A DNA stretch of 64,000 nucleotides from Microbacterium salitolerans (GTDB lineage: Bacteria; Actinomycetota; Actinomycetes; Actinomycetales; Microbacteriaceae), in assembly GCF_019720895.1 (NCBI RefSeq), contig NZ_JAHKSH010000002.1:62001-126000 (forward strand), given 5' to 3'. A model generated the notes under the pieces. The model was not told where the DNA came from. It ran no database searches and saw only the letters and a list, made by a program, of their open reading frames with translations. Position numbers and translations under genes: made by a program. Within the stretch, counting starts at the first letter, position 1. Every line of letters begins with the position of its first letter. Positions 37,642 to 46,508 of this stretch are shown piece by piece.

Positions 37642-38082
37642 ATGAAGTCTCAGATCGGGATCTGGTGGATCCTCACCGCATTCTTCTTCTTCTGCTTCGC
37701 CCTCTACACGGGCTGGAACATCATCGCCCATTGGGAGACGGGTGCCTGGTACGACGGCATCGAGTGGGTCGGATCTGCAGCCCTCCTCTTCACGTTCTTC
37801 ATGGCCGGGATGATCTCGTTCTTCATCCAGCGGATCCACAAGAGTCAGAAGGGCGTCGAGCTCCCGGAGGACCGCCTCGACGCGGGGATCGACGACGGCG
37901 ACATGGAACAGGGTGAATTCAGCCCCTGGTCCTGGTGGCCGCTGGTCCTCGCCGCGGGGCCCGCGATCGGCATGATCTCGCTCGCCACCGCGCACTTCCT
38001 CATCCCGCTTGCCGCCGCCCTGCTGGTGATCGGCCTCGTGGGTTGGGTGTACGAGTACTACCGCGGCAACTTCGCGCGCTGA
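37642..38082 (+). CDS. ctaF: Cytochrome c oxidase subunit IV (actinobacterial CtaF)
   Basis: Small structural subunit of the aa3 oxidase found in actinobacteria. The 146-residue protein has two helices at about residues 7-28 and 45-66, a polar loop with ELPEDRLDAGIDDGDMEQGEFSPWSWWPL, and two helices near the C-terminus. ATG follows the ctaD stop directly, so ctaCDF form one operon, closed by a canonical terminator. Confidence 0.94.
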   Translation: MKSQIGIWWILTAFFFFCFALYTGWNIIAHWETGAWYDGIEWVGSAALLFTFFMAGMISFFIQRIHKSQKGVELPEDRLDAGIDDGDMEQGEFSPWSWWPLVLAAGPAIGMISLATAHFLIPLAAALLVIGLVGWVYEYYRGNFAR

Positions 38083-38096
38083 CGCGTTGCTGACCA

Positions 38097-38129
38097 GGCC
38101 CCGAGCTCACGAAGAGCTCGGGGCCTTTT
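38097..38129. terminator. Rho-independent terminator after ctaF
   Basis: GGCCCCGAGCTC, loop ACGAA, perfect 12-bp partner, then TTTT. The classic form in this window. Confidence 0.92.
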
Positions 38130-38421
38130 CGTGTACCGGGCACCTGTCCCGCGAGGGAGCGTTGGTCCCTGTGCACTCCCGCCGGCCACGCGACGCCGCG
38201 CAGGGGCCCCGGTGGGATTCGGCGCTGAGACCCGTCGGTCTCGACGCTGGCATCGCGCGCAGGACGGTGGGAGTCGCCCTGCTGTACGCCGCGCGGTCGC
38301 CTGGAGCGCGTTCTGCGCGGGACGACGGGAGAACGTCCCTCGGCGGGCGGTAGGGCTGGGGCCGTGCATCGTCGCGCCTCGCGATGAGAGAGAACTGTCG
38401 GAACGAGCGCGCGGCGTGCGC
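38130..38421. other. Non-coding gap between ctaF terminator and TPR gene
   Basis: No ORF with family similarity or good coding style on either strand. The only structure is a short hairpin GAGACC-CGTC-GGTCTC at 38227-38242, which might end the TPR transcript coming from the other strand. Confidence 0.5.
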
Positions 38422-38913
38422 CTACGTCGTCAGGTCAGCGGCATACGCGCGCACAGAGCGCTCGTAGCGGGGGAGTGTCGGCGCCAGCGCGTCCAACGCG
38501 ACGCGGAGCGCTTCCTCGGGGCGACCGGCGCTGTGCAGAGCGAGTGCGAGGAAGGCCGCGGGTGCCGAACCCGTCGATTCGTGCACGGGAGCGTCCTGGA
38601 GAAGCGCCAGCGCGTCATCGATGCGTCCGATGTTGCGCAGCGTCGATCCGTACTGCACGGCCAGCTGGGCGGCTCGTGGGGGATCCACTCTCGCGAGGCC
38701 CTGGTCGAGCGCGCGCTCGTAGTGCCTGGCTGCGGCGCGCTCATCTCCCGTGCTGTCGTACGCTCCGGCGAGTTCGAAGAATCCGAGCGCTCGGTGCGGG
38801 GCCTCTTCGCTCAGCGCCGTCATGCGCTCGACGAGCTCGGCAGGGGAGAGGGAGTCGTCCGCCCACAGCGCGTCGACGCGAGAGTTCCAGTCGGCGAGTG
38901 CGGCGTTCGTCAT
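38422..38913 (-). CDS. Tetratricopeptide repeat protein
   Basis: Small 163-residue cytoplasmic protein built of TPR-like helical pairs: ALGFFELAGAYDSTGDERAAARHYERAL (about residues 42-69), AAQLAVQYGSTLRNIGRIDDALALL (80-104) and AAFLALALHSAGRPEEALRVALDAL (118-142). Such proteins mediate protein contacts; partner unknown. A TAGACT box 6 bases before the ATG and no Shine-Dalgarno indicate a leaderless mRNA. It lies between the two halves of the respiratory genes, which could be coincidental. Confidence 0.82.
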   Translation of the reverse strand: MTNAALADWNSRVDALWADDSLSPAELVERMTALSEEAPHRALGFFELAGAYDSTGDERAAARHYERALDQGLARVDPPRAAQLAVQYGSTLRNIGRIDDALALLQDAPVHESTGSAPAAFLALALHSAGRPEEALRVALDALAPTLPRYERSVRAYAADLTT

Positions 38914-38919
38914 CTGTCG

Positions 38920-38925
38920 AGTCTA
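38920..38925 (-). promoter_or_regulatory. -10 box of TPR gene
   Basis: TAGACT, CGACAG, then the ATG at 38913. Confidence 0.55.
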
Positions 38926-39024
38926 CGGTGAGCGTGATGCTCGGGCCGTGGCCTGCGCGGGAGGAGGCGATCGGCGGTGAGATGCGCGTGAGAGCGGTTG
39001 CCTCGACCGCGCCTCCGGCGGGAG

Positions 39025-39069
39025 ACGACGAAGCCCCGCTCCTCATGAGAGAGGGCGGGGCGTCGTCGT
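39025..39069 (-). terminator. Terminator of the ctaE-qcrCAB operon
   Basis: Long hairpin just after the qcrB stop: ACGACG and GCCCCGC pair with GCGGGGC and CGTCGT across a 15-nt loop, with a short internal mismatch. Confidence 0.75.
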
Positions 39070-39080
39070 GGGAGAGAGCG

Positions 39081-40793
39081 TCAGTGCGTGCTGCCGTCCT
39101 CGTTCTTGCCGTCGGTGATGATGTGGCCGTGGCCGTCCTTCAGAGGCGGCTCGCCGAGGTCGGCCAGCGCGTGCTTCTGGTGTTCCAGAGCCGCCTGGTA
39201 CTCGGCGTTCGACACCGGCTGCAGACGGTCCTCGAAGAACCAGCGCGAAAGCGCTCCGCGGAACTTCTGCGATGCCTTGATGCGACCGTTGTCATCGGGG
39301 CGGACCACGAGGGGCTCGTAGGTCTCGTCGGCGACGAGCTTCCACCGCTCGTACTCGTCGACGGGCTTGTGGACCTCCTGATACTCACCACCCGGAAGGC
39401 GAACGATGCGACCCGACTCGTATCCGTGCAGGACGATCTCGCGGTCCTTCTTCTGGAGCGCGATGCAGATGCGCTTCGTGATGAAGTACACGGCGACCGT
39501 GCCGAGGATGAGCGCGGCCTGCAGGCCGTGGATCACGCCCTCCATCGTGAGGCGGAAGTGCGTCGCGATGAGGTCGGACGATGCTGCTGCCCACAGGACC
39601 GCATAGAACCAGACACCGGCGGCGCCGATCGCCGTGCGCGTCGCCGCGGCGCGAGGACGCTGCGCGATGTGGTGCTCGCGCTTGTCGCCCGTGACCCACG
39701 CCTCGATGAAGGGGTACACCGCCACGGCGATGATGAACAGGACGAGCACGACGAGCGGGATCAGCACGCCGAGCGGGTAGACGTACCCGAAGATCGTCAC
39801 GTCCCAGTGCGACGGCGCGAGGCGCAGAGCACCGTCGGCGAAGCCGATGTACCAGTCGGGCTGCGTTCCGGCGGACACCGGAGAGGGGTCGTACGGGCCA
39901 TAGCCCCAGATCGGGTTGATCTGCACGAGCGACGCGATCAGCACGAGTGCGCCGAACACGATGAAGAAGAATCCGCCCATCTTGGACATGTACACGGGCA
40001 TCATCGGGTAGCCGACGACGTTGCCGTTCGTGCGGCCGGGGCCGGCGAACTGCGTGTGCTTGTTCACGATCATCAGCATGAGGTGAACGGCGATGAGCGC
40101 GATCACCATCAGGGGCAGGATCAGGATGTGCAGCGTGTACAGGCGGCCCACGATGTCCGTCCCGGGGAACTCGCCGCCGAACAGGAGATACGAGGTCCAG
40201 GGGCCGATCACGGGAATGCCCTTGACCATGCCGTCGATGATGCGGAGACCGTTGCCCGAGAGCACGTCGTCGGGAAGCGAGTAGCCGGTGAAGCCCTCTG
40301 CCATCGCGAGGACGAACAGCAGGAAGCCGACGACCCAGTTGAGCTCGCGCGGCTTGCGGAATGCGCCCGTGAAGAACACGCGGAGCATGTGCACGCCGAT
40401 GCCGGCGACGAAGGTCAGCGCGGCCCAGTGGTGCAGCTGGCGCACGAGGAGGCCGCCGCGGAGATCGAAGCTGATGTGCAGCGTCGACTCCATCGCCGCG
40501 GACATCGCGATGCCGCGCATGGGCTCGTAGGCGCCGTGATAGTGGGTCTCCACCATCGAGGCCTGGAAGAAGAACGTGAGGAACGTTCCCGAGATCAGGA
40601 CGACGACGAACGACCACAGGGCGATCTCGCCGAGCATGAACGACCAGTGGTCGGGGAAGACCTTGCGGCCGAGGGCCTTGACGAAGCCCGACATGCTCGT
40701 GCGCTCGTCGAGGTAGTTCGCGGTCGCGCCGACGAAGCGCCCGCCGAGGGGCGCCTTCTTCTCTTCAGTGGCGGGTGCGGTGGCGGTGCTCAA
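39081..40793 (-). CDS. qcrB: Menaquinol-cytochrome c reductase cytochrome b subunit
   Basis: Di-haem membrane subunit of the bc1 complex that oxidises menaquinol. The 570-residue protein has eight to nine transmembrane helices, the haem-binding HISFDLRGGLLVRQLHHWAAL and GIGVHMLRVFF, TLHILILP with the second-helix His residues, and the Qo-site segment (Actinobacteria use PDW: GTQPDWYIGF). A long cytoplasmic C-terminal extension (about residues 430-570) is typical of actinobacteria. The start is TTG at 40793, overlapping the qcrA stop (TTGA), which suggests coupled translation. Confidence 0.95.
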   Translation of the reverse strand: MSTATAPATEEKKAPLGGRFVGATANYLDERTSMSGFVKALGRKVFPDHWSFMLGEIALWSFVVVLISGTFLTFFFQASMVETHYHGAYEPMRGIAMSAAMESTLHISFDLRGGLLVRQLHHWAALTFVAGIGVHMLRVFFTGAFRKPRELNWVVGFLLFVLAMAEGFTGYSLPDDVLSGNGLRIIDGMVKGIPVIGPWTSYLLFGGEFPGTDIVGRLYTLHILILPLMVIALIAVHLMLMIVNKHTQFAGPGRTNGNVVGYPMMPVYMSKMGGFFFIVFGALVLIASLVQINPIWGYGPYDPSPVSAGTQPDWYIGFADGALRLAPSHWDVTIFGYVYPLGVLIPLVVLVLFIIAVAVYPFIEAWVTGDKREHHIAQRPRAAATRTAIGAAGVWFYAVLWAAASSDLIATHFRLTMEGVIHGLQAALILGTVAVYFITKRICIALQKKDREIVLHGYESGRIVRLPGGEYQEVHKPVDEYERWKLVADETYEPLVVRPDDNGRIKASQKFRGALSRWFFEDRLQPVSNAEYQAALEHQKHALADLGEPPLKDGHGHIITDGKNEDGSTH

Positions 40794-41845
40794 TGCAGCT
40801 CCCAGAAGCTCGGGCCGACGGGCTCGGTGAAGTCGCTCTGCGCGATGAGGTATCCCTCGTCATCGACGGTGATCGGCAGCTGCGGCAGGGGACGCGCGGC
40901 GGGGCCGAAGACGACCTTCGCCTCGTCCGACACGTCGAACTGCGACTGGTGGCAGGGGCACAGCAGGTGGTGCGTGTGCTGTTCGTACAGGGCGACGGGG
41001 CAGCCGACGTGCGTGCAGACCTTCGAGTACGCGACGATGCCGTCGTACGACCAGTCCTTGCGCTCACCGCGCTCGGTGAGCTGCTCGGGGCGCATGCGCA
41101 CCATGAGCACCATCGCCTTGGCCTTCTCGTCGAGGTAGCCGTTGTTGTGGTCGAGCCCCGCGAGGTTCTCGGGGATGACGTGGAAGGCCGACCCGAGCGT
41201 GACATCGCTCGCCTTGATGCGCGTGCCATCGGGATCGCGGGTGAGGTGCTGCCCCTTGTCCCACATCGTCTGCTTGAGCAGTGCGACCGGCTCGCCCTCT
41301 CCGTGGGGAGCGAGACCGCGGAACAGCGTGATTCCGGGAAGGAGCGAGGCACCGACGGCGGCGAAGAGCGAGTTGCGGATCATCTTTCGACGACCGAACC
41401 CTGACTCTTCATCGGCGGTCCGGAAGGACTCGACGACGGCGGCGCGCGTCTCGTCGGATCCGCGCGTGCTGTGACGCTCCTCGACGTGTTCCTTGTCGCT
41501 CATGAGCGACTTGGACCAGTGGATGGCGCCGACGCCGATCGCGAGCAGCGCGAGTGCGATGCCGAGACCGATGAACATGTTGTTGTTGCGGATCGAGGTG
41601 AACTCCATGTCCTCGATCGGGAACAGCATGTACGCGGCGACGGCCCAGATGCTCGCGGCCACCGACAGATAGAACAGCGTGTAGACCGTGCGCTCGGCGC
41701 GCTTCTCCGCCTGCGGGTCCTTGTCGGTGATGCGCGCGCGGTGCGGGGGGAGACCCGGGTTCTGCACCGGGTCGTCGATCGCGACGGCGAGGCCCGAGGG
41801 AGGCTGCTGTGCCTTCTCGACGCCCGTCGAATCGTCGTGTGCCAT
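40790..41845 (-). CDS. qcrA: Menaquinol-cytochrome c reductase Rieske iron-sulfur subunit
   Basis: Carries the [2Fe-2S] cluster of the bc1 complex. The 351-residue protein has actinobacterial topology: two N-terminal helices (about residues 52-72 and 84-104), a twin-arginine-type GRRKMIRNSLFAAVGASLLPG third helix (about 149-169) and the Rieske domain with KVCTHVGCPV and CPCHQSQF. ATG 41845 was preferred because AAGGAG lies 4 bases before it; an alternative in-frame ATG at 41878, only 2 bases after the qcrC stop, would add 11 residues. Confidence 0.94.
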   Translation of the reverse strand: MAHDDSTGVEKAQQPPSGLAVAIDDPVQNPGLPPHRARITDKDPQAEKRAERTVYTLFYLSVAASIWAVAAYMLFPIEDMEFTSIRNNNMFIGLGIALALLAIGVGAIHWSKSLMSDKEHVEERHSTRGSDETRAAVVESFRTADEESGFGRRKMIRNSLFAAVGASLLPGITLFRGLAPHGEGEPVALLKQTMWDKGQHLTRDPDGTRIKASDVTLGSAFHVIPENLAGLDHNNGYLDEKAKAMVLMVRMRPEQLTERGERKDWSYDGIVAYSKVCTHVGCPVALYEQHTHHLLCPCHQSQFDVSDEAKVVFGPAARPLPQLPITVDDEGYLIAQSDFTEPVGPSFWELH

Positions 41846-41880
41846 CGTGCTCCTTGTCACGTCCTCTTCGTTCGCCATGC

Positions 41881-42687
41881 TCAGTTCGACTTCGCCGTGA
41901 TCCAGACGGCGGCGGCGATGAGGCCGCCGATGCCGAAGATCCAGATGAAGAGGCCCTCGGAGACGGGGCCGAGCGAACCCAGCGTGAACCCGCCGGGCGC
42001 CTGCGCCTCCTGCTGATAGACGAGCGCGGAGATGATGTCGCGCTTGTCTTCCTCGGTGAGGTTCATGTCGCTGAACACCGGCATGTTCTGGGGGCCGGTC
42101 ACCATGGCCGCGTACATGTGCAGCGCGGAGGTGTCCTGGATGTCGGGCGCGAACTTGCCCTCGGTCAGGGCGCCGCCGGCTGCGGCGACGTTGTGGCACA
42201 TGGCGCAGTTGATGCGGAACAGCTCGGCTCCGCGCGACACGTCGCCTTCGCCGTCGAGGACGCGCTCAGACGGGAAATCGGGGCCGGGAGCGACCGACTG
42301 CACGTACTGCGCCATCGACTGGATCTGCGTGTCGGTGAACTGCACGGGCTTCTGATCGGCCTGCGGGCCCTGCATCTGCATCGGCATGCGGCCGGTGGAC
42401 ACCTGGAACTCGACGGCGAGGGCGCCGACGCCGAACAGCGACGGGCCCGTTTCGGTGCCCTCGAGGTTCAGGCCGTGGCAGGTGGCGCAGTTCGCCTGGA
42501 ACAGCTTCTCGCCGTCCTCGACGTTCGCGTGCGCCGAGGCGGAGCTCGTCTCGTCCGTCGAGGCGACGGCGGCGGAGGCGCCGGCGTAGAGACCGCCGGT
42601 CATCAGGAGGCCGATGCCGATCAGTGCTGCTGCGGCGAGGGGGCTGCGGCGGCCGTTCGCGCGGCGCTGCTTCTTCTCTCGTGCCAT
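41881..42687 (-). CDS. qcrC: Menaquinol-cytochrome c reductase di-haem cytochrome c subunit
   Basis: Actinobacterial cytochrome cc that links the bc1 complex directly to the aa3 oxidase. The 268-residue protein has an N-terminal signal-anchor helix (about residues 14-40), two c-type haem sites CATCH (about 67-71) and CAMCH (about 165-169), and a C-terminal transmembrane helix (about 245-264). No free cytochrome c gene is seen, consistent with the supercomplex. Second gene of the ctaE-qcrCAB operon. Confidence 0.96.
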   Translation of the reverse strand: MAREKKQRRANGRRSPLAAAALIGIGLLMTGGLYAGASAAVASTDETSSASAHANVEDGEKLFQANCATCHGLNLEGTETGPSLFGVGALAVEFQVSTGRMPMQMQGPQADQKPVQFTDTQIQSMAQYVQSVAPGPDFPSERVLDGEGDVSRGAELFRINCAMCHNVAAAGGALTEGKFAPDIQDTSALHMYAAMVTGPQNMPVFSDMNLTEEDKRDIISALVYQQEAQAPGGFTLGSLGPVSEGLFIWIFGIGGLIAAAVWITAKSN

Positions 42688-42708
42688 AAGGGTGATGTTG
42701 CTCCGCTC

Positions 42709-43338
42709 TTACTGGAGGAAGTAGATGACGATGAACAGCGCGATCCACACGACGTCGACGAAGTGCCAGTAGTACGACACGACGACGGCGGTGGTGGCCT
42801 CCTTGTGCGTGAACTTCTTCACGGCGTACACACGACCGAGAGTGAGGAGGAACGCGACGAGACCGCCCGTGACGTGCAGCGCGTGGAAGCCGGTCGTCAG
42901 GTAGAACGCGGACCCGTAGGAGTCGCCGCTGAGTGTGACCCCGTGTGCGACGAGCTGCGCGTACTCCCACACCTGGCCGGACACGAAGATCGCGCCGAGC
43001 GCGAACGTGATCCAGAACCACGGCACCATGCCCCAGGTCTTCCATCCCGTGCCCTTGACGTTGTAGGGCTGAAGGCGCTCTGCCGCGAACACGCCCATCT
43101 GGCACGTGACGGAAGACGCCACGAGGATGATCGTGTTGACGAGAGCGAACGGGATGTTCAGCGCCGCCGTCTGCTCTTCCCAGAGGCCAGCGGAGGTGCT
43201 GCGAAGCGTGAAGTAGATGGCGAAGAGGCCCGCGAAGAACATGACTTCGGAGCCGAGCCACACGATCGTTCCGACACTGACGGGGTCGGGTCGCTTCACC
43301 GTTCTGGGCGCGGGGGCATACGTAGCTGGGGTCGTCAC
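42709..43338 (-). CDS. ctaE: Cytochrome c oxidase subunit III
   Basis: Membrane subunit that stabilises the aa3 oxidase and proton uptake. The 209-residue product has five to six transmembrane helices, the [18 protein letters not shown] segment, [15 protein letters not shown] and [22 protein letters not shown]. The GTG at 43338 was preferred over an in-frame ATG at 43377: AATAAT lies 6 bases before the GTG, so the operon probably starts leaderless here. It heads ctaE-qcrC-qcrA-qcrB. Confidence 0.94.
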   Translation of the reverse strand: MTTPATYAPAPRTVKRPDPVSVGTIVWLGSEVMFFAGLFAIYFTLRSTSAGLWEEQTAALNIPFALVNTIILVASSVTCQMGVFAAERLQPYNVKGTGWKTWGMVPWFWITFALGAIFVSGQVWEYAQLVAHGVTLSGDSYGSAFYLTTGFHALHVTGGLVAFLLTLGRVYAVKKFTHKEATTAVVVSYYWHFVDVVWIALFIVIYFLQ

Positions 43339-43344
43339 CCGTCC

Positions 43345-43350
43345 ATTATT
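43345..43350 (-). promoter_or_regulatory. -10 box of ctaE-qcrCAB operon
   Basis: AATAAT, six bases before the ctaE GTG, within the most AT-rich patch of the divergent ctaE/trpD region. Confidence 0.45.
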
Positions 43351-43540
43351 GCTGATACCGGCGGGTGATTTTTGCATCTCCGGAGGACGCGGTCGGGCGA
43401 GCAGTCTGATGCAGCTCCCGTGAAGGCCCTATGGGAGGTGTGAGAAACGGCTGGTCTGGCCCGCAGAATAGGGTTTCGGAAGCCTGTGCGCCGCGATGTT
43501 CCCACGACTTCTACGACGTGTCGAGGAAATCCGAATCCCC

Positions 43541-43546
43541 TAGCAT
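43541..43546 (+). promoter_or_regulatory. -10 box of trpD
   Basis: TAGCAT followed by 7 bases and the ATG at 43554; no Shine-Dalgarno. Confidence 0.55.
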
Positions 43547-43553
43547 CGCCGGT

Positions 43554-44615
43554 ATGACGCACCCCACCTGGACCGAGATCCTGACCGCTGTCGTCGCGGG
43601 CGACGACCTGACCGTCTCCCAAGCGGAGTGGGCGATGCGCCAGGTCATGCAGGGGGAAGCGTCCGCCGCGCAGCTCGGCGGGCTTCTCACGGCGCTTCGC
43701 GCAAAGGGCGAGTCGGTCGAGGAGGTCATCGGGTTCCGCGACGCGATCCTCGAAGCGGCCGTGCCGCTTCCCGTGGATCCGAACGTCCTGGACATCGTCG
43801 GAACAGGGGGAGACGGCTACGGCACGGTCAACATCTCGTCGACGGCCTCGATCATCGTGGCGGCGGCGGGGGTTCCCGTCGTCAAGCACGGCAATCGCGC
43901 GGTGAGCTCGAAGACGGGGTCGTCGGATGTGCTGAGCGAGCTCGGCATCGACCTGCGCCTCTCGCCGGAGGGCGTCGCACGGGTGCTCGACGAGGCGGGC
44001 ATCACGTTCGCGTGGGCGGCCGCGTTCCATCCCGGATTCAAACACGCCGCGCCCGTGCGCGCCGAGCTCGGGGTCCCGACGGTCTTCAACTTCCTCGGCC
44101 CTCTGGTCAACCCGGCGCGTGCCGAAGCGAACGCCGTGGGTGTCTCGTCGCTCGCGACGGTGCCGATCGTGACGGGAGTCTTCCGCACGCGCGGGGCGAC
44201 TGCTCTCGTGTTCCGCGGCGAGGACGGGCTCGACGAGCTCACGACGACCGGATACAGCCGGATCTGGCAGATCTCGAATGGCGATATGCACGAGTTCGAC
44301 ATCCACCCGCGCGACCTCGGCATGAAGACCTCCTCGATCGACGACCTCATCGGGGGCACGCCCGTCGAGAACGCGGCGACGCTCCGGCGCACGCTCGCGG
44401 GGGATTCGGGCCCCGTGCGCGACATCGTGCTGCTGAATGCGGCAGCGGGCATCGTGGCATTCCGGCTCTCGCAGGATCCGTCGCAGGCGAATCGCAACAT
44501 GATCCAGCGACTGATCGAGGCGCGCGACGAAGCGGCGGCGGTGGTCGACGACGGACGCGCGGCCGCGAAGCTCGATGCATGGGTGCAGGCTTCGGCGCGA
44601 GCCGGCGCCGCGTGA
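43554..44615 (+). CDS. trpD: Anthranilate phosphoribosyltransferase
   Basis: Second step of tryptophan synthesis: joins anthranilate to PRPP. The 353-residue protein has the PRPP-binding DIVGTGGDGYGTVNISSTAS (about residues 81-100), KHGNRAVSSKTGSSDVL (about 112-128), FLGPLVNPARAEAN and the DELTTTGYSRIW segment. The ATG at 43554 gives the family N-terminus; an earlier in-frame ATG at 43431 would add 41 residues without similarity. TrpD genes divergent from ctaE are usual in actinobacteria. No other trp gene is in the window. Confidence 0.95.
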   Translation: MTHPTWTEILTAVVAGDDLTVSQAEWAMRQVMQGEASAAQLGGLLTALRAKGESVEEVIGFRDAILEAAVPLPVDPNVLDIVGTGGDGYGTVNISSTASIIVAAAGVPVVKHGNRAVSSKTGSSDVLSELGIDLRLSPEGVARVLDEAGITFAWAAAFHPGFKHAAPVRAELGVPTVFNFLGPLVNPARAEANAVGVSSLATVPIVTGVFRTRGATALVFRGEDGLDELTTTGYSRIWQISNGDMHEFDIHPRDLGMKTSSIDDLIGGTPVENAATLRRTLAGDSGPVRDIVLLNAAAGIVAFRLSQDPSQANRNMIQRLIEARDEAAAVVDDGRAAAKLDAWVQASARAGAA

Positions 44616-44683
44616 TGGGGCGCCCAGGCCCGTGTCCGACGCGACACGTACGATGAAGGAAGACCACAACGGGGGAGAATCAC

Positions 44684-45250
44684 ATGGAATGGCTTGTACC
44701 GCTTCTGATCGTCGTCGCGGTCATCGTGATCGCGGGAATCTACCTCTGGGCGACCTACAACTCGCTCGTCTCGCTCGGCACGCGAGTCGATGAGGCATGG
44801 AGTGGCATCGATGTGCAGCTCAAGCGCCGCGCCGATCTGATTCCGAACCTGATCGAGACGGTCAAGGGCTACGCCGGGCACGAGAAGGCGGTGTTCGAGA
44901 ATGTCACGCGCGCTCGCGCGGAGACGCTCCAGGCAGACGGGCCGGCACAGGCCGGCGTCGCCGAGAACCACATGCAGCAGGCGCTCAAGAGCATCTTCGC
45001 CGTCGCCGAGGCGTACCCCGCGCTCCAGGCGAGCCAGAACTATCTGCAGCTGCAGAACTCACTCGTCGACACCGAGGACAAGATCCAGGCGTCGCGTCGC
45101 TTCTACAACGGTGGCGTGCGAGAGCTGAATATCAAGATCAAGCAGTTCCCGAACAATCTCTTCGCCCGCGGTCTCGGCTTCACCGAGCGCGAGTTCTTCG
45201 AGGTCGAAGACGCCGCCGCGATCAAGCAGCCGCCGCGCGTGCAGTTCTGA
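44684..45250 (+). CDS. LemA family protein
   Basis: Membrane-anchored helical protein of unknown role, 188 residues. One N-terminal transmembrane helix (about residues 3-25), then the LemA helical bundle with VDEAWSGIDVQLKRRADLIPNLIETVKGYAGHE (about 40-72), YPALQASQNYLQLQNSL and a conserved end RFYNGGVRELNIKIKQFPNNLFARGLGF. GGGGGAG precedes the ATG; TACGAT at 44649-44654 is a candidate -10. Confidence 0.95.
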   Translation: MEWLVPLLIVVAVIVIAGIYLWATYNSLVSLGTRVDEAWSGIDVQLKRRADLIPNLIETVKGYAGHEKAVFENVTRARAETLQADGPAQAGVAENHMQQALKSIFAVAEAYPALQASQNYLQLQNSLVDTEDKIQASRRFYNGGVRELNIKIKQFPNNLFARGLGFTEREFFEVEDAAAIKQPPRVQF

Positions 45251-45286
45251 CGCCCAGGCGTCGTCACGGTCGCCGCCGTCGGGGAA

Positions 45287-45292
45287 TAGACT
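45287..45292 (+). promoter_or_regulatory. -10 box of AI-2E transporter gene
   Basis: TAGACT followed by 7 bases and the ATG at 45300. Confidence 0.55.
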
Positions 45293-45299
45293 CGCTGAG

Positions 45300-46508
45300 A
45301 TGAGCGAGGAACCCCGGCGGCGGCGCCGACTGTTCGGGCGCATGCCGCCGCCCCGACCTGCGCCGCGACAGCAGGATCCGATCGTCGAGTCGGTGCCGCC
45401 TGCATTGAGAATCGCCGCGGCCTACGGGTGGCGGCTGCTCATCCTCGCCGCGGTCGTGGCGGTGATGGTGTGGCTGATCATCGAGTTCAAGCTCGTCGTC
45501 GTCCCTGTCCTCGTCGCGATTCTGCTCACGGCCCTGCTGTGGCCGTTCTTCGCGTGGATGCTGAGCCACCGCGTGCCCCGACCGCTGGCCATTGTGATCT
45601 CGCTCGTCGGGACCATCGCGATCGTGACCGGGCTGATCTGGCTCGTCGTCTGGCAGGTCTCGGAGCAGGCCGCCCTCGTGCGGGAGCGCGCCGGGGAGCG
45701 CTGGGCCGAGCTGCAGGACTGGCTCCTCGGCACAGGCGTCCTCCCGGAGGAGCAGGTCAGTGACATGCTCGCCTTCGCGTCCGACTTCCTGCGCGACGAG
45801 AGCGACTTCCTCGTGAGCGGCGCGCTCTCCGTCGGATCCACCGTCGGGCACGTCGGCGCGGGCGCGCTGCTGGCCTTCTTCACGCTCATCTGTCTGCTCG
45901 CGTCCGGGGAGGAGATCTGGGGCTGGACGTCCCGGCTGTTCCCGGCGCGCGCCCGCGTCGCCGTCGACCGGGCCGCTCGAAACGGGTGGGCCACGCTCAT
46001 CAACTACGCGCGCACGCAGATCTTCGTCGCGTCGATCGACGGCATCGGCATCGGCGTCGGTGCGGCTCTGCTCGGCGTTCCCCTGGCGATTCCGATCGGC
46101 GTGACCGTCTTCCTGGCCGCCTTCGTGCCGTTCGTCGGCGCGATCGTGTCCGGGGCGCTCGCCGTGCTCATCGCCCTCGCCTACAACGGGCCGTGGATCG
46201 CGCTCGCGATGCTCGCCGTCGTGCTGGTGGTGCAGCAGGTCGAGAGCCATGTCCTCCAGCCGGTCGTCATGGGTGCGGCGGTCAAGGTGCATCCGCTGGC
46301 GGTCGTGCTCGTCGTGATGGCGGGGTCCATGGCCGGTGGGATCGCCGGCGCGCTCTTCGCGGTGCCGCTGGCGGCCTTCGTGAATGTCGTGGCCGTGACG
46401 CTGTCAACCGGATCCTGGCGCACCGGAGATCTGCCCGAGAACGACCTGCTGTGGAGAACCGAGCCCCGAACCATCGGGCGCGGAGAAGAGGAAGAGGAGA
46501 CGACATGA
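45300..46508 (+). CDS. AI-2E family transporter (PerM/YdiK-like)
   Basis: Eight-helix permease of the AI-2 exporter superfamily, 402 residues. After a basic, proline-rich N-terminus, helices come in the usual 3 + loop + 5 pattern; the C-terminal signature ASIDGIGIGVGAALLGVPLAIPIGVTVFLAAFVPFVGAIVSGALAVLIAL and VQQVESHVLQPVVMG is clear. Substrate is unknown; members export small molecules or ions. Leaderless start is likely. It overlaps ilvA by 4 bases (ATGA). Confidence 0.92.
   Translation: MSEEPRRRRRLFGRMPPPRPAPRQQDPIVESVPPALRIAAAYGWRLLILAAVVAVMVWLIIEFKLVVVPVLVAILLTALLWPFFAWMLSHRVPRPLAIVISLVGTIAIVTGLIWLVVWQVSEQAALVRERAGERWAELQDWLLGTGVLPEEQVSDMLAFASDFLRDESDFLVSGALSVGSTVGHVGAGALLAFFTLICLLASGEEIWGWTSRLFPARARVAVDRAARNGWATLINYARTQIFVASIDGIGIGVGAALLGVPLAIPIGVTVFLAAFVPFVGAIVSGALAVLIALAYNGPWIALAMLAVVLVVQQVESHVLQPVVMGAAVKVHPLAVVLVVMAGSMAGGIAGALFAVPLAAFVNVVAVTLSTGSWRTGDLPENDLLWRTEPRTIGRGEEEEETT

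Noticed and set aside
35674-37995. 773-codon open frame antisense to ctaD
   Set aside because: Extremely Arg/Glu/Asp-rich shadow translation, typical of antisense in GC-rich genes.
38130-38421. Possible gene on the plus strand after ctaF
   Set aside because: The open frames are short, Arg-rich and have no start signals; the terminator at 38097 ends transcription from upstream.
38475-41138. 887-codon open frame antisense to qcrB and qcrA
   Set aside because: Shadow of the respiratory genes; no recognisable domain.
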